NCBI GenBank assembly: GCA_024752435.1
Contig: CP103033.1
Span: forward strand, 372,001-436,000
DNA: 64,000 bases
Direction of reading: 5' to 3'
From: Allantophomopsis cytisporea
Lineage: Eukaryota > Ascomycota > Leotiomycetes > Phacidiales > Phacidiaceae
Of this stretch, positions 32,437 to 42,523 are shown in pieces; within the stretch, counting starts at the first letter, position 1, and each line of letters opens with the position of its first letter. Position numbers and translations under genes: made by a program. Below the pieces are notes generated by a model, which worked only from the letters and a program-made list of their open reading frames with translations, had not been told where the DNA came from and made no database searches.

Positions 32437-34041
32437 ATGGCCTCCCAATACCAGAATTTGTCCGAGAAGGTAGCATTACAAGTCTACACACCATACATTG
32501 AAGATGACACCGATATTCGTGAACCGCACTCGGAACGGAGCGGCGGTAGCAGTGATGGTAGCAGTTCCACCTTTGTCGCCCATCGGCTTGAAAATCCGAC
32601 ATCCTATCATTGCGAATTCGAGTATGACACCAAGATCGATCAAAAAGATATCCAACCATCGAATTCAACCCGCATTTTCTATGTAATAGGAGCAATCATC
32701 CGGTTTCTAATACCCAGCTTTCTCCAAAGAACACCCGAAGTCAAACAACCCAGGAAGCTCCATCCTACAGCTTATCTCGATGGGCTTCGTGGTGTAGCAG
32801 CGTTGATTGTCTGCATTGATCACTTCATTCTTGATAGATTTCCTCTCTCACGCCAAGGATGGGGAAGTGCAGAAGATGGCTCAAACAACTGGTTCATGAT
32901 GCTCCCCATGGTCCGCATCATCTACGCTGGTCGTTCCATGGTGGCAGTCTTTTTTGTGGTGTCCGGCTACGCATTGTCGTACAAGCCTCTCAAACTTCGC
33001 AACGGTCATGACTTTGAAAGTCTTTTTAGTAACCTCTCCTCCTCAACCTTCCGAAGACCGTTGAGACTTTACCTTCCTGCATTTATCGGGAACCTTATTT
33101 CTGAAATGTGCTCATATATGGGCTGGTTTTCCCACGACATGCCCGGATCTCCTGGCCGTGCGGATGGGATCTTAACTCACGCATTCTCTTGGTGGAGATC
33201 TTTTCGCGAGATGCTTGATCCCACAAATCCAAGTCCTTATATTGGGTATAATAGACAGCTTTGGACTATCCCTGTTGAATTTCGGGGCTCACTCATGGTA
33301 TATCTCACGCTCTTGGGGCTAGGCAAGATGAGAGCAAGAGTACGGTTGACTGTCGAATTTATTATGACAACATGGTTTCTCTACAGTACCCATTGGGATC
33401 TCTTCCTATTCGCAAGTGGAATGCTACTTGCTGATATACGACTCACAATCGAACGGGTGAAGATTAAGAAGTCAATAAAGCTCACCCCTGTAATCGATCA
33501 TTCTTCGAGGCCAAACGCGCCATCTATCATCTTCAAGTCGAAGTACCTGAAGGTCTTTTGGATGGTTCCATTCCTCATAGGTATCTATCTGGGTTCTCAA
33601 GCGTCAAATTTCGAACAGACGCCTGGCTACATGACTCTTGCTTCTCTCGTTCCATACTTGTACAAAGCTAGTGGCCAAGCAAGCGTATTCTGGCAATCAA
33701 TTGCAGCTGTCTTTCTGGTCGCATCTATCGAAAATGCAGAATTTCTACAAAAAATCTTCACAACAAGTTTTGCACAATATCTTGGCAAAATTTCCTTTTC
33801 CATTTACATTGTCCACGTTCCAGTTTTGTTCAGTATTAGAGATCCCTTCTTAAAATTATTTTGGGCGTTTACAGGTTATGATACTGTTACTTCATATGTG
33901 ATTGGATTTGCACTTGCATGTGTTATCTTAGCGCCTTTGCTTTTCTGGTTGTCGGATATCTTTTGGAGATGCATTGATGAGCCTTCTGTTCAAGCTGCTA
34001 AATGGTTAGCAGATAGGTTTACGTTGAGTGAGAGAGTATGA
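32437..34041 (+). CDS. Acyltransferase-3 family integral membrane protein
   Basis: Multi-pass membrane O-acyltransferase of the acyltransferase 3 family (PF01757), which transfers acetyl or other acyl groups to sugars or lipids. Single exon, 534 aa from the ATG at 32437 (AAAAAAATGG, starting MASQYQNLSEK). The frame is open 49 codons further upstream to 32290, but that stretch looks like leader. The N-terminal 100 residues are hydrophilic; then TAYLDGLRGVAALIVCIDHF (about 112-130) provides the family signature with the conserved His (about 129), followed by about ten hydrophobic segments. Further family-like parts are FFVVSGYALSYKPL, RRPLRLYLPAFIGN, YIGYNRQLWTIPVEFRGSLM and ISFSIYIVHVPVLF. Fungal homologues are often single genes of unknown substrate; the acyl acceptor is not predictable here. 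Confidence 0.88.
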   Translation: MASQYQNLSEKVALQVYTPYIEDDTDIREPHSERSGGSSDGSSSTFVAHRLENPTSYHCEFEYDTKIDQKDIQPSNSTRIFYVIGAIIRFLIPSFLQRTPEVKQPRKLHPTAYLDGLRGVAALIVCIDHFILDRFPLSRQGWGSAEDGSNNWFMMLPMVRIIYAGRSMVAVFFVVSGYALSYKPLKLRNGHDFESLFSNLSSSTFRRPLRLYLPAFIGNLISEMCSYMGWFSHDMPGSPGRADGILTHAFSWWRSFREMLDPTNPSPYIGYNRQLWTIPVEFRGSLMVYLTLLGLGKMRARVRLTVEFIMTTWFLYSTHWDLFLFASGMLLADIRLTIERVKIKKSIKLTPVIDHSSRPNAPSIIFKSKYLKVFWMVPFLIGIYLGSQASNFEQTPGYMTLASLVPYLYKASGQASVFWQSIAAVFLVASIENAEFLQKIFTTSFAQYLGKISFSIYIVHVPVLFSIRDPFLKLFWAFTGYDTVTSYVIGFALACVILAPLLFWLSDIFWRCIDEPSVQAAKWLADRFTLSERV

Positions 34042-35470
34042 ACTGAGATACGCTAGATTATGACTTTTCAAAATACAAAGATCCTTTTATCGATATAGAT
34101 CGTAGTATACCATTGATACATGCAATACTTATCACATGCCAACTACTTCGTTGAACTACTCGCAGGAGATCATTATCACACCTGATCTACATAAATCGCG
34201 TGATAGTGGGATTCATTAGTCAGATATAATAAGTCACTTTTATGTTTACTTGATCCAGCATCTCACACTTAACTTCTGATAAACAGAAGAACAGTCTAAG
34301 ATTGTCTACTTCAAACCTACAATTTATACTGTATATATACCAGCTCTAACGAGCAAATCTCTAGCGTTTCTTGGCAATCTGTGCTTATAGTCTTCCTATT
34401 TTTTTTCTCTTCTATTGCTTTGCAGTATAAAAGTTTATAAGTTACGTCCTTATTGTCGTTGGAACGATTAAACTACGCTTAGCACTAAGGAAATCGAGAG
34501 GGGGTCAACTGTTAATACCATATCTTTATACGCATTAGCTCGACGAGCCGTTATCATTTGAGGCCTCCTTGTGTGATCTCTGGCAAAAGAGAAGGAGCAC
34601 AGCCATTATATCGCAACTTTCGCAAAATTGGAAGGATATTCTGACTTTGGTAGGAAGTAAAGCTAAAGCATAATGGTCATTGGAAAGAAAAGATTAGTAT
34701 CTCAAGTAACGACAAATGTTGGATGTTATTCCCGTTGCCTGACTCTGCATGAATATGAGAAGGATCATACCAAGGCTAAACGCTTCAGGATTTATATTAC
34801 CCCTAATCGATACTACTACTTGGGTAAAATCTGCTTTATGCTTGCTCTTCACTGAGACTCCAGAAATGAGCCATACGCTTGTGATGTCTTTACTATCAAT
34901 CATGTTTTCTTTACCTTCATACATTCCGGGTAATATCTCTTACCTTACCGAGATTATCTCTGATCGATTCTTAAACATCTGGTGTTTAACTTCCTAGTTC
35001 AACCTTATGCTCGCCTGATACTTATTTGCAAAATGCTACTTAGGTATGTATCTACATGCGTTGACGAATATTGTCCCTTTAGTATTATCTGATATATGAC
35101 GATGATGCATGCCATTGTATCTGACTTAATGTCCGATCGAAGTTGTTTATGAGGTTAGGATTACAACAGAAAGACTAACCGCATTGAGCATAGTCTGTTT
35201 CATACTGACTACAGCTGAGACTCGCATCCTCGATACATACAATATGTATTGGAACCCCGCTCGAGGCGTACGAAGTATAAGGAAATGATTGGACTGCTAT
35301 GGAGTGACTTAGCGGGTGGTTTCTCCCAAATCATGTTGTAGATCTATCTCGCTTTCACGTCGCCTTGCAATTTCTCATTGCTAAGACCGATCACCGTACT
35401 CCAGTGCTTGACAATACGGATCAATCACCCAACGTTGATTGATAACTCGGGTCACTCCCGGCTCCCGAGT
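34042..35470. other. Intergenic region, no gene seen
   Basis: About 1.4 kb of AT-rich sequence between the acyltransferase and the NLR-like pseudogene. Short open frames at 34673-34997 on both strands have no domain. The NLR frame is open upstream to 35378, but MAEALGLASSA at 35471 is the natural start for its N-terminal domain. Confidence 0.4.
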
Positions 35471-38400
35471 ATGGCCGAAGCGCTTGGCCTCGCGAGCAGC
35501 GCCATCGGCATCATTTTTTTAGGAATAAGTGTTTATCAAGGTCTAGTCCAGTACTACTCATCATGGAAAGATCAGAAATCCGAAATTGCGATGATCGTCG
35601 GATCAATCTCTGCCCTGTCTTCCAGTCTCGAGCTTCTAAAAAGTGCCATTGAAGGCAAGAAGTTCGACGGCAAGATTTTAGAGAATGTTGAAAATAGCAT
35701 CAAGAGCTGTGAAGACGGGATTTTGTCACTACAAAGGAAACTGAGAAAGATGGGGGAAATTGAGAAAGTTGATCCGAAAAGCAAGGTGCATGATATGGGT
35801 CGGAGAGCGTTATACCCATTTCGAGCGAGTACATTAGTTAAACTGAAGGAGATTGTGGACGATGTGAGATCTAATTTGGCACTGGCCCTTGATATACTTC
35901 ACTTGTAAGACCTCATCCAAAGCAGCTTGACTCTTTTAACCAACGTTTCTTCAGGCACCTTGTCGGAGTATCTGTGGGCAAGCTTGATCAACTCTCCGGA
36001 CTGGTTGAAGATGTTGCAAACAACATCATGAATTTTAGAGGCGTATGGGAAGACTTCACTAATGGTAATGTCATTCCTAGCGAACCCTCATAAGCACAAT
36101 AGCCAACAAGCCGGAGAAAAGATCAGGAAAGCCAACTCTGCGTCGAATGGATATCAACAATGAGCTTTCATTCAAGGCAGGTCGACATGCTCAATCGACG
36201 CCAAGAAGGAACGGGTGGGTGGCTGTTTAAGAGTGAAGAGTTCAAAACGTGGCTTACAGGAGCTGAAAAGACATTCTGGTGCTGGGGTTTGCGTAAGTTT
36301 TTTCTTTGAAACAGTTTCTCTATCCGACTATCATACGTATTGTAACTGATAGATCTAAAGCTGGATCTGGCAAGACTATTTTAGCGTGAGTGACGACAAC
36401 CCCTACAAGCCTCCCAAGTTGATGAATAGTCAGTGCGGCTGTGATTGACACTCTTGAAAAGTTGACGAATCGCCTGAGATTGCTTTGGCGTATATATACT
36501 GCAACTACAAGGAGCAGGCTAGCCAAAGTTTGGTCAATCTTCTCGGAAGTGTTATCCAACAGCTCATAAGAAAACGAAATCAAATTCCAGACGAAGTGTT
36601 TGCCATATACAAAGTTCATAAAGATCATGAAAAACGGCTAAGTCGAGCTGAGTATTCGAAGATGCTTCGTTTAATCGCCAACTCTTTTTCTCGGGTTTAT
36701 GTAGTGATTGACGCTTTGGATGAGTGCGATGAGGGCAATGGAACAAGACGCGATCTTATCTCAGAGTTTACAAACGATACCGCAAATTGGCAACTCGTTT
36801 GCACCTCACGACACTTGGGAGACATCGAACAGCTATTCTCCAAATCATCACATCTCGAGATTCGGGCCAGCGATGAGGATATTCGCATTTACCTTGAGGA
36901 GTGCATCAAATCGGAAGTCCGGTTAGGCCAATTTTGTAAGAAAGACCCAACACTGCAAAATCTAATTATCCAGAACATTAGTAAGAATGCAAAAGGAATG
37001 TTAGTCTCTATCTATAAAGTTAGATATTTTTGTCTTGCTGATGAATATCCAGGTTTCTCCTTGCACAGCTACATATTCAATCATTAGCTCAAAGGCTCAC
37101 AATCAAGGCAGTCCGGAAAGCCCTTAAGAATTTACCTGAAAAACTAGATGATACTTACAACGATGCCGTTGAGCGAGTCAAAAGTCAAACTGAGGACAAG
37201 TCACAACTGGCATTGAGGCTTTTGTCATGGATATCCTATGCCTCGAGACCCTTGAAACTCAGAGAAATTCAGCATGTTATGGCAGTGATGGACCTAGATG
37301 ATGATGATGAGGCAGATCTTAGTGAGGACGATCTTCACGCTAAAGATCTTATGATGACCATTTGCGCCGGTATTGTCACCATTGACGAAGACAGCAATGT
37401 CATGCGTCTGGTACATTACACCACTCAAGAATACTTTATTCGACACCGCGCAGGGATATTTCCAACTGCCTTGGTTGACATTCCAGCCGCTTGCCTCAAA
37501 TATCTTTCTCTGGATCCGTTAGGGGACAGATACTGCCCAAGTGACGAAGACATGGTCATCCGACTTGAAAATTACCCATTACTTCGCTATGCTACCTCCG
37601 AGTAGGGAAATCATGCTCGAGGAAAGGCTGAGGACACCTTAAAGGATGTTATTATCAAGTATCTAAACAATGAAAACCTCAGACTATGCTGGTCTCAGCT
37701 CGATTCCCTTTCAGAACTTCACTATGGCAACTGGAGCCAACGGTTCGCCCGAAATGAACCTCCGCTTGCGATTGCAGCACGCTTCGGCTTGACAAAAATC
37801 ATCAAGTTGCTGTTAGAGAATGGAGCTGATGTCAATGAAAGTGGAGACAGTGCGTCTACCCCATTGATGATAGCTGCTTCTCGTGGATGCGAAGATACAG
37901 TACAGCTACTGCTGGACCGTGGAGCAAAGGTTGCGGCGACAAGGGGGAAGGGCTATAGCACGGCCTATAATCAAGGTTCACAAGGAGCCACAGCGCTGCA
38001 CGAAGCAGCACGAAATGGACATGACAATGTTATTAAAATCTTGTTGCAAAGTGGAGCAGACGTACAAGCTTTGGGAAAGGACAACAAGACAGCTGCAATA
38101 TGCGCAGTTGACCAAGGACACGTTGAGTCAATGCTTGTATTGCTGAAGCATGCTGCAAAGTCACTCGACCCGTTAGCACTCAAAGAACTTGAAGGGAAAT
38201 GTCTATTGAACGCCGCAACAACGGGAAATGAGAGAATTATTCATGTAATTCTGGAAATTGATCCAAACGCCGGACGGCTTGTTCCTTGGGGCCAAAGCGC
38301 GCTTCAAGCAGCGGCTGCTGCATCCTATCCAGTCATTGTAGCCCTGTTGCTCAGTTCTGAGGCTGAAATTAATCATTCATACTCCCAATATTTTGTTTAT

Positions 38401-39423
38401 GGCTCGGTATTGCAAGCAGCCTGTGTTAGTGGAAGTCTGTCACTGGTCAAGGATCTCTAGGATAAGGGAGCTAATGTCAAGTCGCGCAGCGGCATTGATG
38501 GGAGTCCCCTCCAAGCGGCTACGGCGCAGTTGGGCTCGGGTATTGACGAAAAACGAGATGACCTTCAGGCAATCGTCAGACTGTTGTTGGAGAATGGAGC
38601 CGATATTAACGCTCGGGATGGAAGCTTTGGTAGTGCCCTGCACGCCGCATCCGCTCGTGGATACGAGGACATTGTTCAATTACTCCTTGTAAACGGCGCA
38701 CACATCAATATGCATTGCGGGCCTTATGGTACTGCTCTGCGAGCTGCAACAAGGCGAAAGAAGGATGGCGTCGTGAGGCTACTAGTTAAGAACAATGCAG
38801 ATGTGACAGCCCAAGCCAAAGATTTACTGAAATACGCCTTTACCAACGTTGAATTTTTTATCAACAAGCAGAAATTTCTCGATATTTATGAACACAAAAC
38901 TCCCCTTTCAGAAGAATTTGGTGTCTCCGGACCAGCTGCAAACACCAACGACGATGTTGATAAGTTCGTCGTGGCCGGTGAGAGAATTGGGAAGATTGGA
39001 GAAGACGCCATGAAGATCGTGAAGGGTGAAACCGAGATCATGGTCAGCGAGGCAGAAGAGGTTAACGCTGATGTTGCACAAGCATTTAGACGTGAAGATG
39101 AGGCTGTGTTAAACGGATACGCAATCCAATCACAAGGCAATTTCACGCAGATTATCATGCCTACGTGCTAGCATTGATTCAAGGAATAGATTCTGAAAAT
39201 TGGGATGGCGACAATCTTGAAGAAGCTCTAATAGAAGAGCAGAAATCTAATGCGCGGCTGAAACTGATAGAAAATATCGTTGAGCCTACGACCACAGCTG
39301 GAGCAGCAGTAGAAACTGTGAGGAGGAAAGGTATATCCCAACCATCCCTTCTCCCTATCCTTGTTCACTGATTCAAGCTCAATAGATGATGCCAAAAGTA
39401 AAATCTTGATGGCGTTGCCTTGA
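35471..39423 (+). pseudogene. Broken NLR-like protein: fungal STAND N-terminal domain, NACHT, ankyrin repeats
   Basis: Architecture of a fungal NOD-like receptor, a class tied to non-self recognition and programmed cell death. Exons: 35471-35904, 35955-36064, 36122-36292, 36361-36385, 36434-36999, and 37053 onward; a final intron (39334-39385) leads to a stop at 39421-39423. The N-terminus (MAEALGLASSAIGIIFLG...) matches the fungal N-terminal domain of STAND proteins. WISTMSFHSRQVDMLNRRQ leads into WCWGLPGSGKT (P-loop) and VYVVIDALDECDE (Walker B). A winged-helix-like region (RLLSWISYASRPLKLREIQ) and LVHYTTQEYF are followed by about eight ankyrin repeats. Lesions: a frameshift near 36466 (before ESPEIALAYIYCNY), TAG at 37603-37605 where Trp is expected (SE-W-GNHARG), TAG at 38458-38460 (KDL-stop-DKGANV), and a frameshift near 39145. 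The Trp change is G to A in TpG context, as RIP makes. Four lesions make a functional single product unlikely. Confidence 0.85.
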
Positions 39424-40050
39424 TATTGTCCAACGGATCTCAGTTCAGGTTAGATTCCTTTGAAGATAAACGAATCATCGTCCAAGCTGTTGATATGTGA
39501 AGATGCTTATCTCTTATTAAAGCAGACACTGAGAAATATAACGCAAAAGGTATTGTACCAACTATCATAACTACGATAGTGGATGAAGATGAATATCGAT
39601 AAAGGAAGTATTTAATTGGTGCTTCTCGATTTTGTTAACTGGGGTGCGTACAGGATAAAATTGCAATATCTAGTAGAGTATAGAATAATCTATTTACATG
39701 CCTCATGTTATCAGCAAGGCTGAACCGTGAGAACTGCAGTTATAATGACCAATTGTATCTAAAGACAAGACTCCATGAATCCTAGTATCTTTGAAAATAA
39801 TTATAATGATTGGTTATCAAAAGATTGAGGTGCATTCATGCCAATCAGGAGGAACCTCAAGTACCTTTACACAGCGTGTAATTTCGGAGATGGTGATTTG
39901 AATTACAAAAGACTAGCTTACTTCAAATGACTGAAATATCCGGAAGTTGAATAGAGGAGGTATTTTTGTATCAATATATTGATGGCAAGGTGTAACTAGT
40001 AAATAGCCAATTAGTTATCAGAGGAGTACTAGTTACCAATGTGACTTATA
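39424..40050. other. AT-rich flank of the transposon island
   Basis: About 600 bp downstream of the NLR-like pseudogene with falling GC content and no open frame of note. It marks the left border of the repeat island. Confidence 0.4.
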
Positions 40051-40794
40051 GGGAACCGGCGCATTAGCCGAAGCAACATATTTTCGATATTTTCAGTTAA
40101 ATTGACTATAACTCTATGTATACTAGTCCAAATTAGGTAGGGAGATAGACTATTACTCTTTAGCTTCTGCCCTATTAATATATAAGCTTTATACTAATTA
40201 TATACTATTATACTAATTATATACTATTATACTAATTATATACTATTATACTAAGTTATACTTATTTTTAGAATACCTTTATTTTCTATCTTTCTTGCTT
40301 TTGTAAAAGCTTTTAGCTAGCTATATATAGATTGTTTTATATATAGCTATAGCTACTAGAATATAATAACTCTATATATAAGTTTATAACTATTTATAAT
40401 TGCTCTAACTAAAATTATTAGAAGTTTTAGTAAAAACCAAGTAATTTTTCAAGCTGTATACTATATCTCTATTTAAAAGCTATATAACTATAAATCCAGC
40501 TTATATACAAAGTCTTCTAGCTTTAATAAATCTATATATACAACAACTTATATACAGCTAGTTAAAAGTACTTAGAAAGTAGAAGAGAAGTTAAATATAA
40601 AAGCTTACTGAAATCAAGTATAACTTGGTATAATAGTGTTTAATTAGTATAAAGCTTATACATTTAATATAGAAGAAGCTAAAGAGTAATAGTCTATCTC
40701 CTAGCCTTAATTAGGACTAGTAGATATAGAGTTATAATAAAATATTGACAAAATATTGGAATTTTGTATTGCTTTGGCTAATATACTGGTTCCC
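40051..40794. repeat. Foldback (long-inverted-repeat) element, copy A
   Basis: Non-coding AT-rich element whose two halves are inverted copies. The left end reads GGGAACCGGCGCATTAGCCG and the right end, read on the minus strand, GGGAACCAGTATATTAGCCA. The arms (about 40051-40350 and 40545-40794) pair over roughly 250-300 bp, including the GGAGATAGACTATTACTCTT block and its inverted partner. A 19-bp unit (TATTATACTAATTATATAC) is repeated about three times in the left arm (40190-40255). No transposase is encoded, so it would need enzymes from elsewhere; the long arms distinguish it from ordinary short-TIR MITEs. Homology may continue slightly outward (AATGTGAC on the left, GTTACATT on the right). 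It recurs almost unchanged at 48004-48748. Confidence 0.85.
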
Positions 40795-41621
40795 TATTGT
40801 TACATTTATTAGGTGTAATTAGAAAAGGAGGCAAAGAAATAACAGTAGGATACCTCTACATTTTCCGTCTTAAATCTATTGGCCCTGAATTACGGAATGA
40901 TAGTGAACTAATGCAATTATTCTCAACTTAGTACTTAAAACGTATTAACATAACTTATAGGGAACCGACACATTAGTCGAACCGATGCAGTAAAATTGAA
41001 TGCAACTACTTTAACCAACGATATATAACTATAAGTTAACTCCTATGCTAACTCGTCCAAATCAGAATCTAGCTCTTCCTAGCCAATATCAGACCTATAC
41101 TCTTCAACCTGTGTATTATACACATTAATTGAGTCTAATAGTAGCTCTTTACGACGTTTTTATGTGTACTCTCTTCTTCAGCTTCCTGTACTACCTGCAG
41201 TACTTCCTAGGTTGAATATACAAACTGACCTTGTAACTGTACTTGCTTTCCTTCTGAATAAGCTTCTTCTGGACTAGCTCCTTATATATATTGAGTTAGT
41301 TCCCTTTGTATAATTGTAAGCTTAGTATTCTGAGCTTCAATTATATTGGTTACTTGCTTATTATACCGACGTGTAGGAGAGGAAACAGCTGGTTTGGCTT
41401 CTAATAATGTATTATAAAACACATAATTAGTGTTTCTAAGTGCTGTATAATTGACAGGAGACCCCTGCAAAATCGAAATATCGAGTATATGTGGTATTGG
41501 TATAGAAGGTAGACTAGGAGGTTGGCTAGGAGGTTGGTTGTGTTAGAAGGTTATTAATAACTCAAAGTAGATTGTAAGGGATTAAACTAGCTCTTTTCCA
41601 CCTAGCAAGGATATTATATAT
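40795..41621. other. Transposon debris with related terminal repeat
   Basis: At about 40945 a sequence close to the foldback terminus recurs (ACTTATAGGGAACCGACACA...), then diverges. A minus-strand frame at 41470-41282 (62 codons, MQGSPVNYTALRNTNYVFYN...) with further open pieces to its left may be the remnant of a DNA-transposon protein tail, but I cannot assign a family. Direct TAGGAGGTTGG units occur at about 41514-41536. Everything here looks like old insertions. Confidence 0.4.
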
Positions 41622-41941
41622 ATTATGTGACTTCACTAGAAGCGACGCATTACCAGAACCGACGTATTTTCCAATATTTTCCCAATATCTCATTATAACT
41701 CTATACCTACTAGTCTAAATCAGGTAGCCAGATAGCTTATAGTTTCTTAGCTTCTGATCTATCAGATGTATAAGTTTTAAGCTTATTGTATGCTATTAAC
41801 CTAAGTTATACTCAAATTTAGTATACAGCTTTTTTTTACTTCTCTTGTACTTTATAATAGCTCTTATCTAGCTGTATACAAGTTGTTGTATATACAAGGT
41901 TATTAGGGCTTAAAGACTTTATAAATAAGCTTGGTTGATTT
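41622..41941. repeat. Left arm of a diverged foldback-related element, interrupted by copia
   Basis: The sequence from ATTATGTGACTTCACTAGAA through CCTACTAGTCTAAATCAGGT, TAGTTTCTTAGCTTCTGATC and TTCTCTTGTACTTTATAATA parallels the left arm of copy A at roughly 70-80% by eye. It stops abruptly at the 5' LTR of the copia element (41942). Its expected right arm is not found directly after the 3' LTR, where a different inverted repeat begins. Confidence 0.6.
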
Positions 41942-42325
41942 TGTTGGAAGTTAATTGATATATTAGCTTCTAGAATGCTCTAGAATACTATAGAACCTTA
42001 TAGAAACCTTTAGAAGACTATTACTAATAGCTTCTTCTACTTGTTTCTATAAGCTTCTATATATTACTAATTATAGAATACTATAGAATACTATAGAAGA
42101 TTGATTTTTAATCAATAATATAATAAGGATCCTTCTAGAATCCTTACTAGAATGTATATATACCTAGCTATAGTACTTCCTTAGATCAGTAGAAGCAAGC
42201 AACAGAATCAACAATTATATTATATATATCTATACACTTCCTACTCAATTGATTCTTTAATACACATCTTTTATATACAAGTACTTCCCTCTATATAAAA
42301 GACCTTGCTTCCAACCTCTATTACA
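41942..42325 (+). repeat. 5' LTR of copia element
   Basis: 384-bp long terminal repeat, TG...CA. A TATATAAAAG box at 42292-42301 lies about 25 bp before the LTR end; it could be a promoter element, or part of the 3' processing signals. It differs from the 3' LTR at six sites, two of them in the last five bases. It has no CpG. Confidence 0.92.
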
Positions 42326-42328
42326 ATA

Positions 42329-42343
42329 GGTTATAAGCCCGGC
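42329..42343 (+). other. Primer-binding site, tRNA-iMet anticodon-stem type
   Basis: GGTTATAAGCCCGGC lies three bases after the LTR. It is complementary, with one G-to-A difference, to the anticodon stem-loop of eukaryotic initiator tRNA-Met (CGGGCTCATAACC). This is the internal-tRNA-fragment priming described for Drosophila copia, not the usual 3'-CCA-end type. It contains the element's only CpG (42340-42341). Confidence 0.7.
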
Positions 42344-42523
42344 TGTTGTACAACATTAGTACTTTAGCTAAAGGATTAACCTAAAAAGACTTATATATAT
42401 ATTATATATATATAAGTATAAAAGCTTAATAGCAAAAAATTGACACACCTAGTCAAAGGACAGGTCTGCTCAATTATTAATCTTTTATACTATATATATT
42501 AATTATATATAAACAGATACAAT

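Noticed and set aside
40190..40255. Regularly spaced 19-bp units resembling a repeat array
   Set aside because: Tandem without unique spacers and inside a eukaryotic foldback element; not a CRISPR.
41282..41470. 62-codon minus-strand frame as a gene
   Set aside because: Isolated within transposon debris; listed only as a possible transposon remnant.
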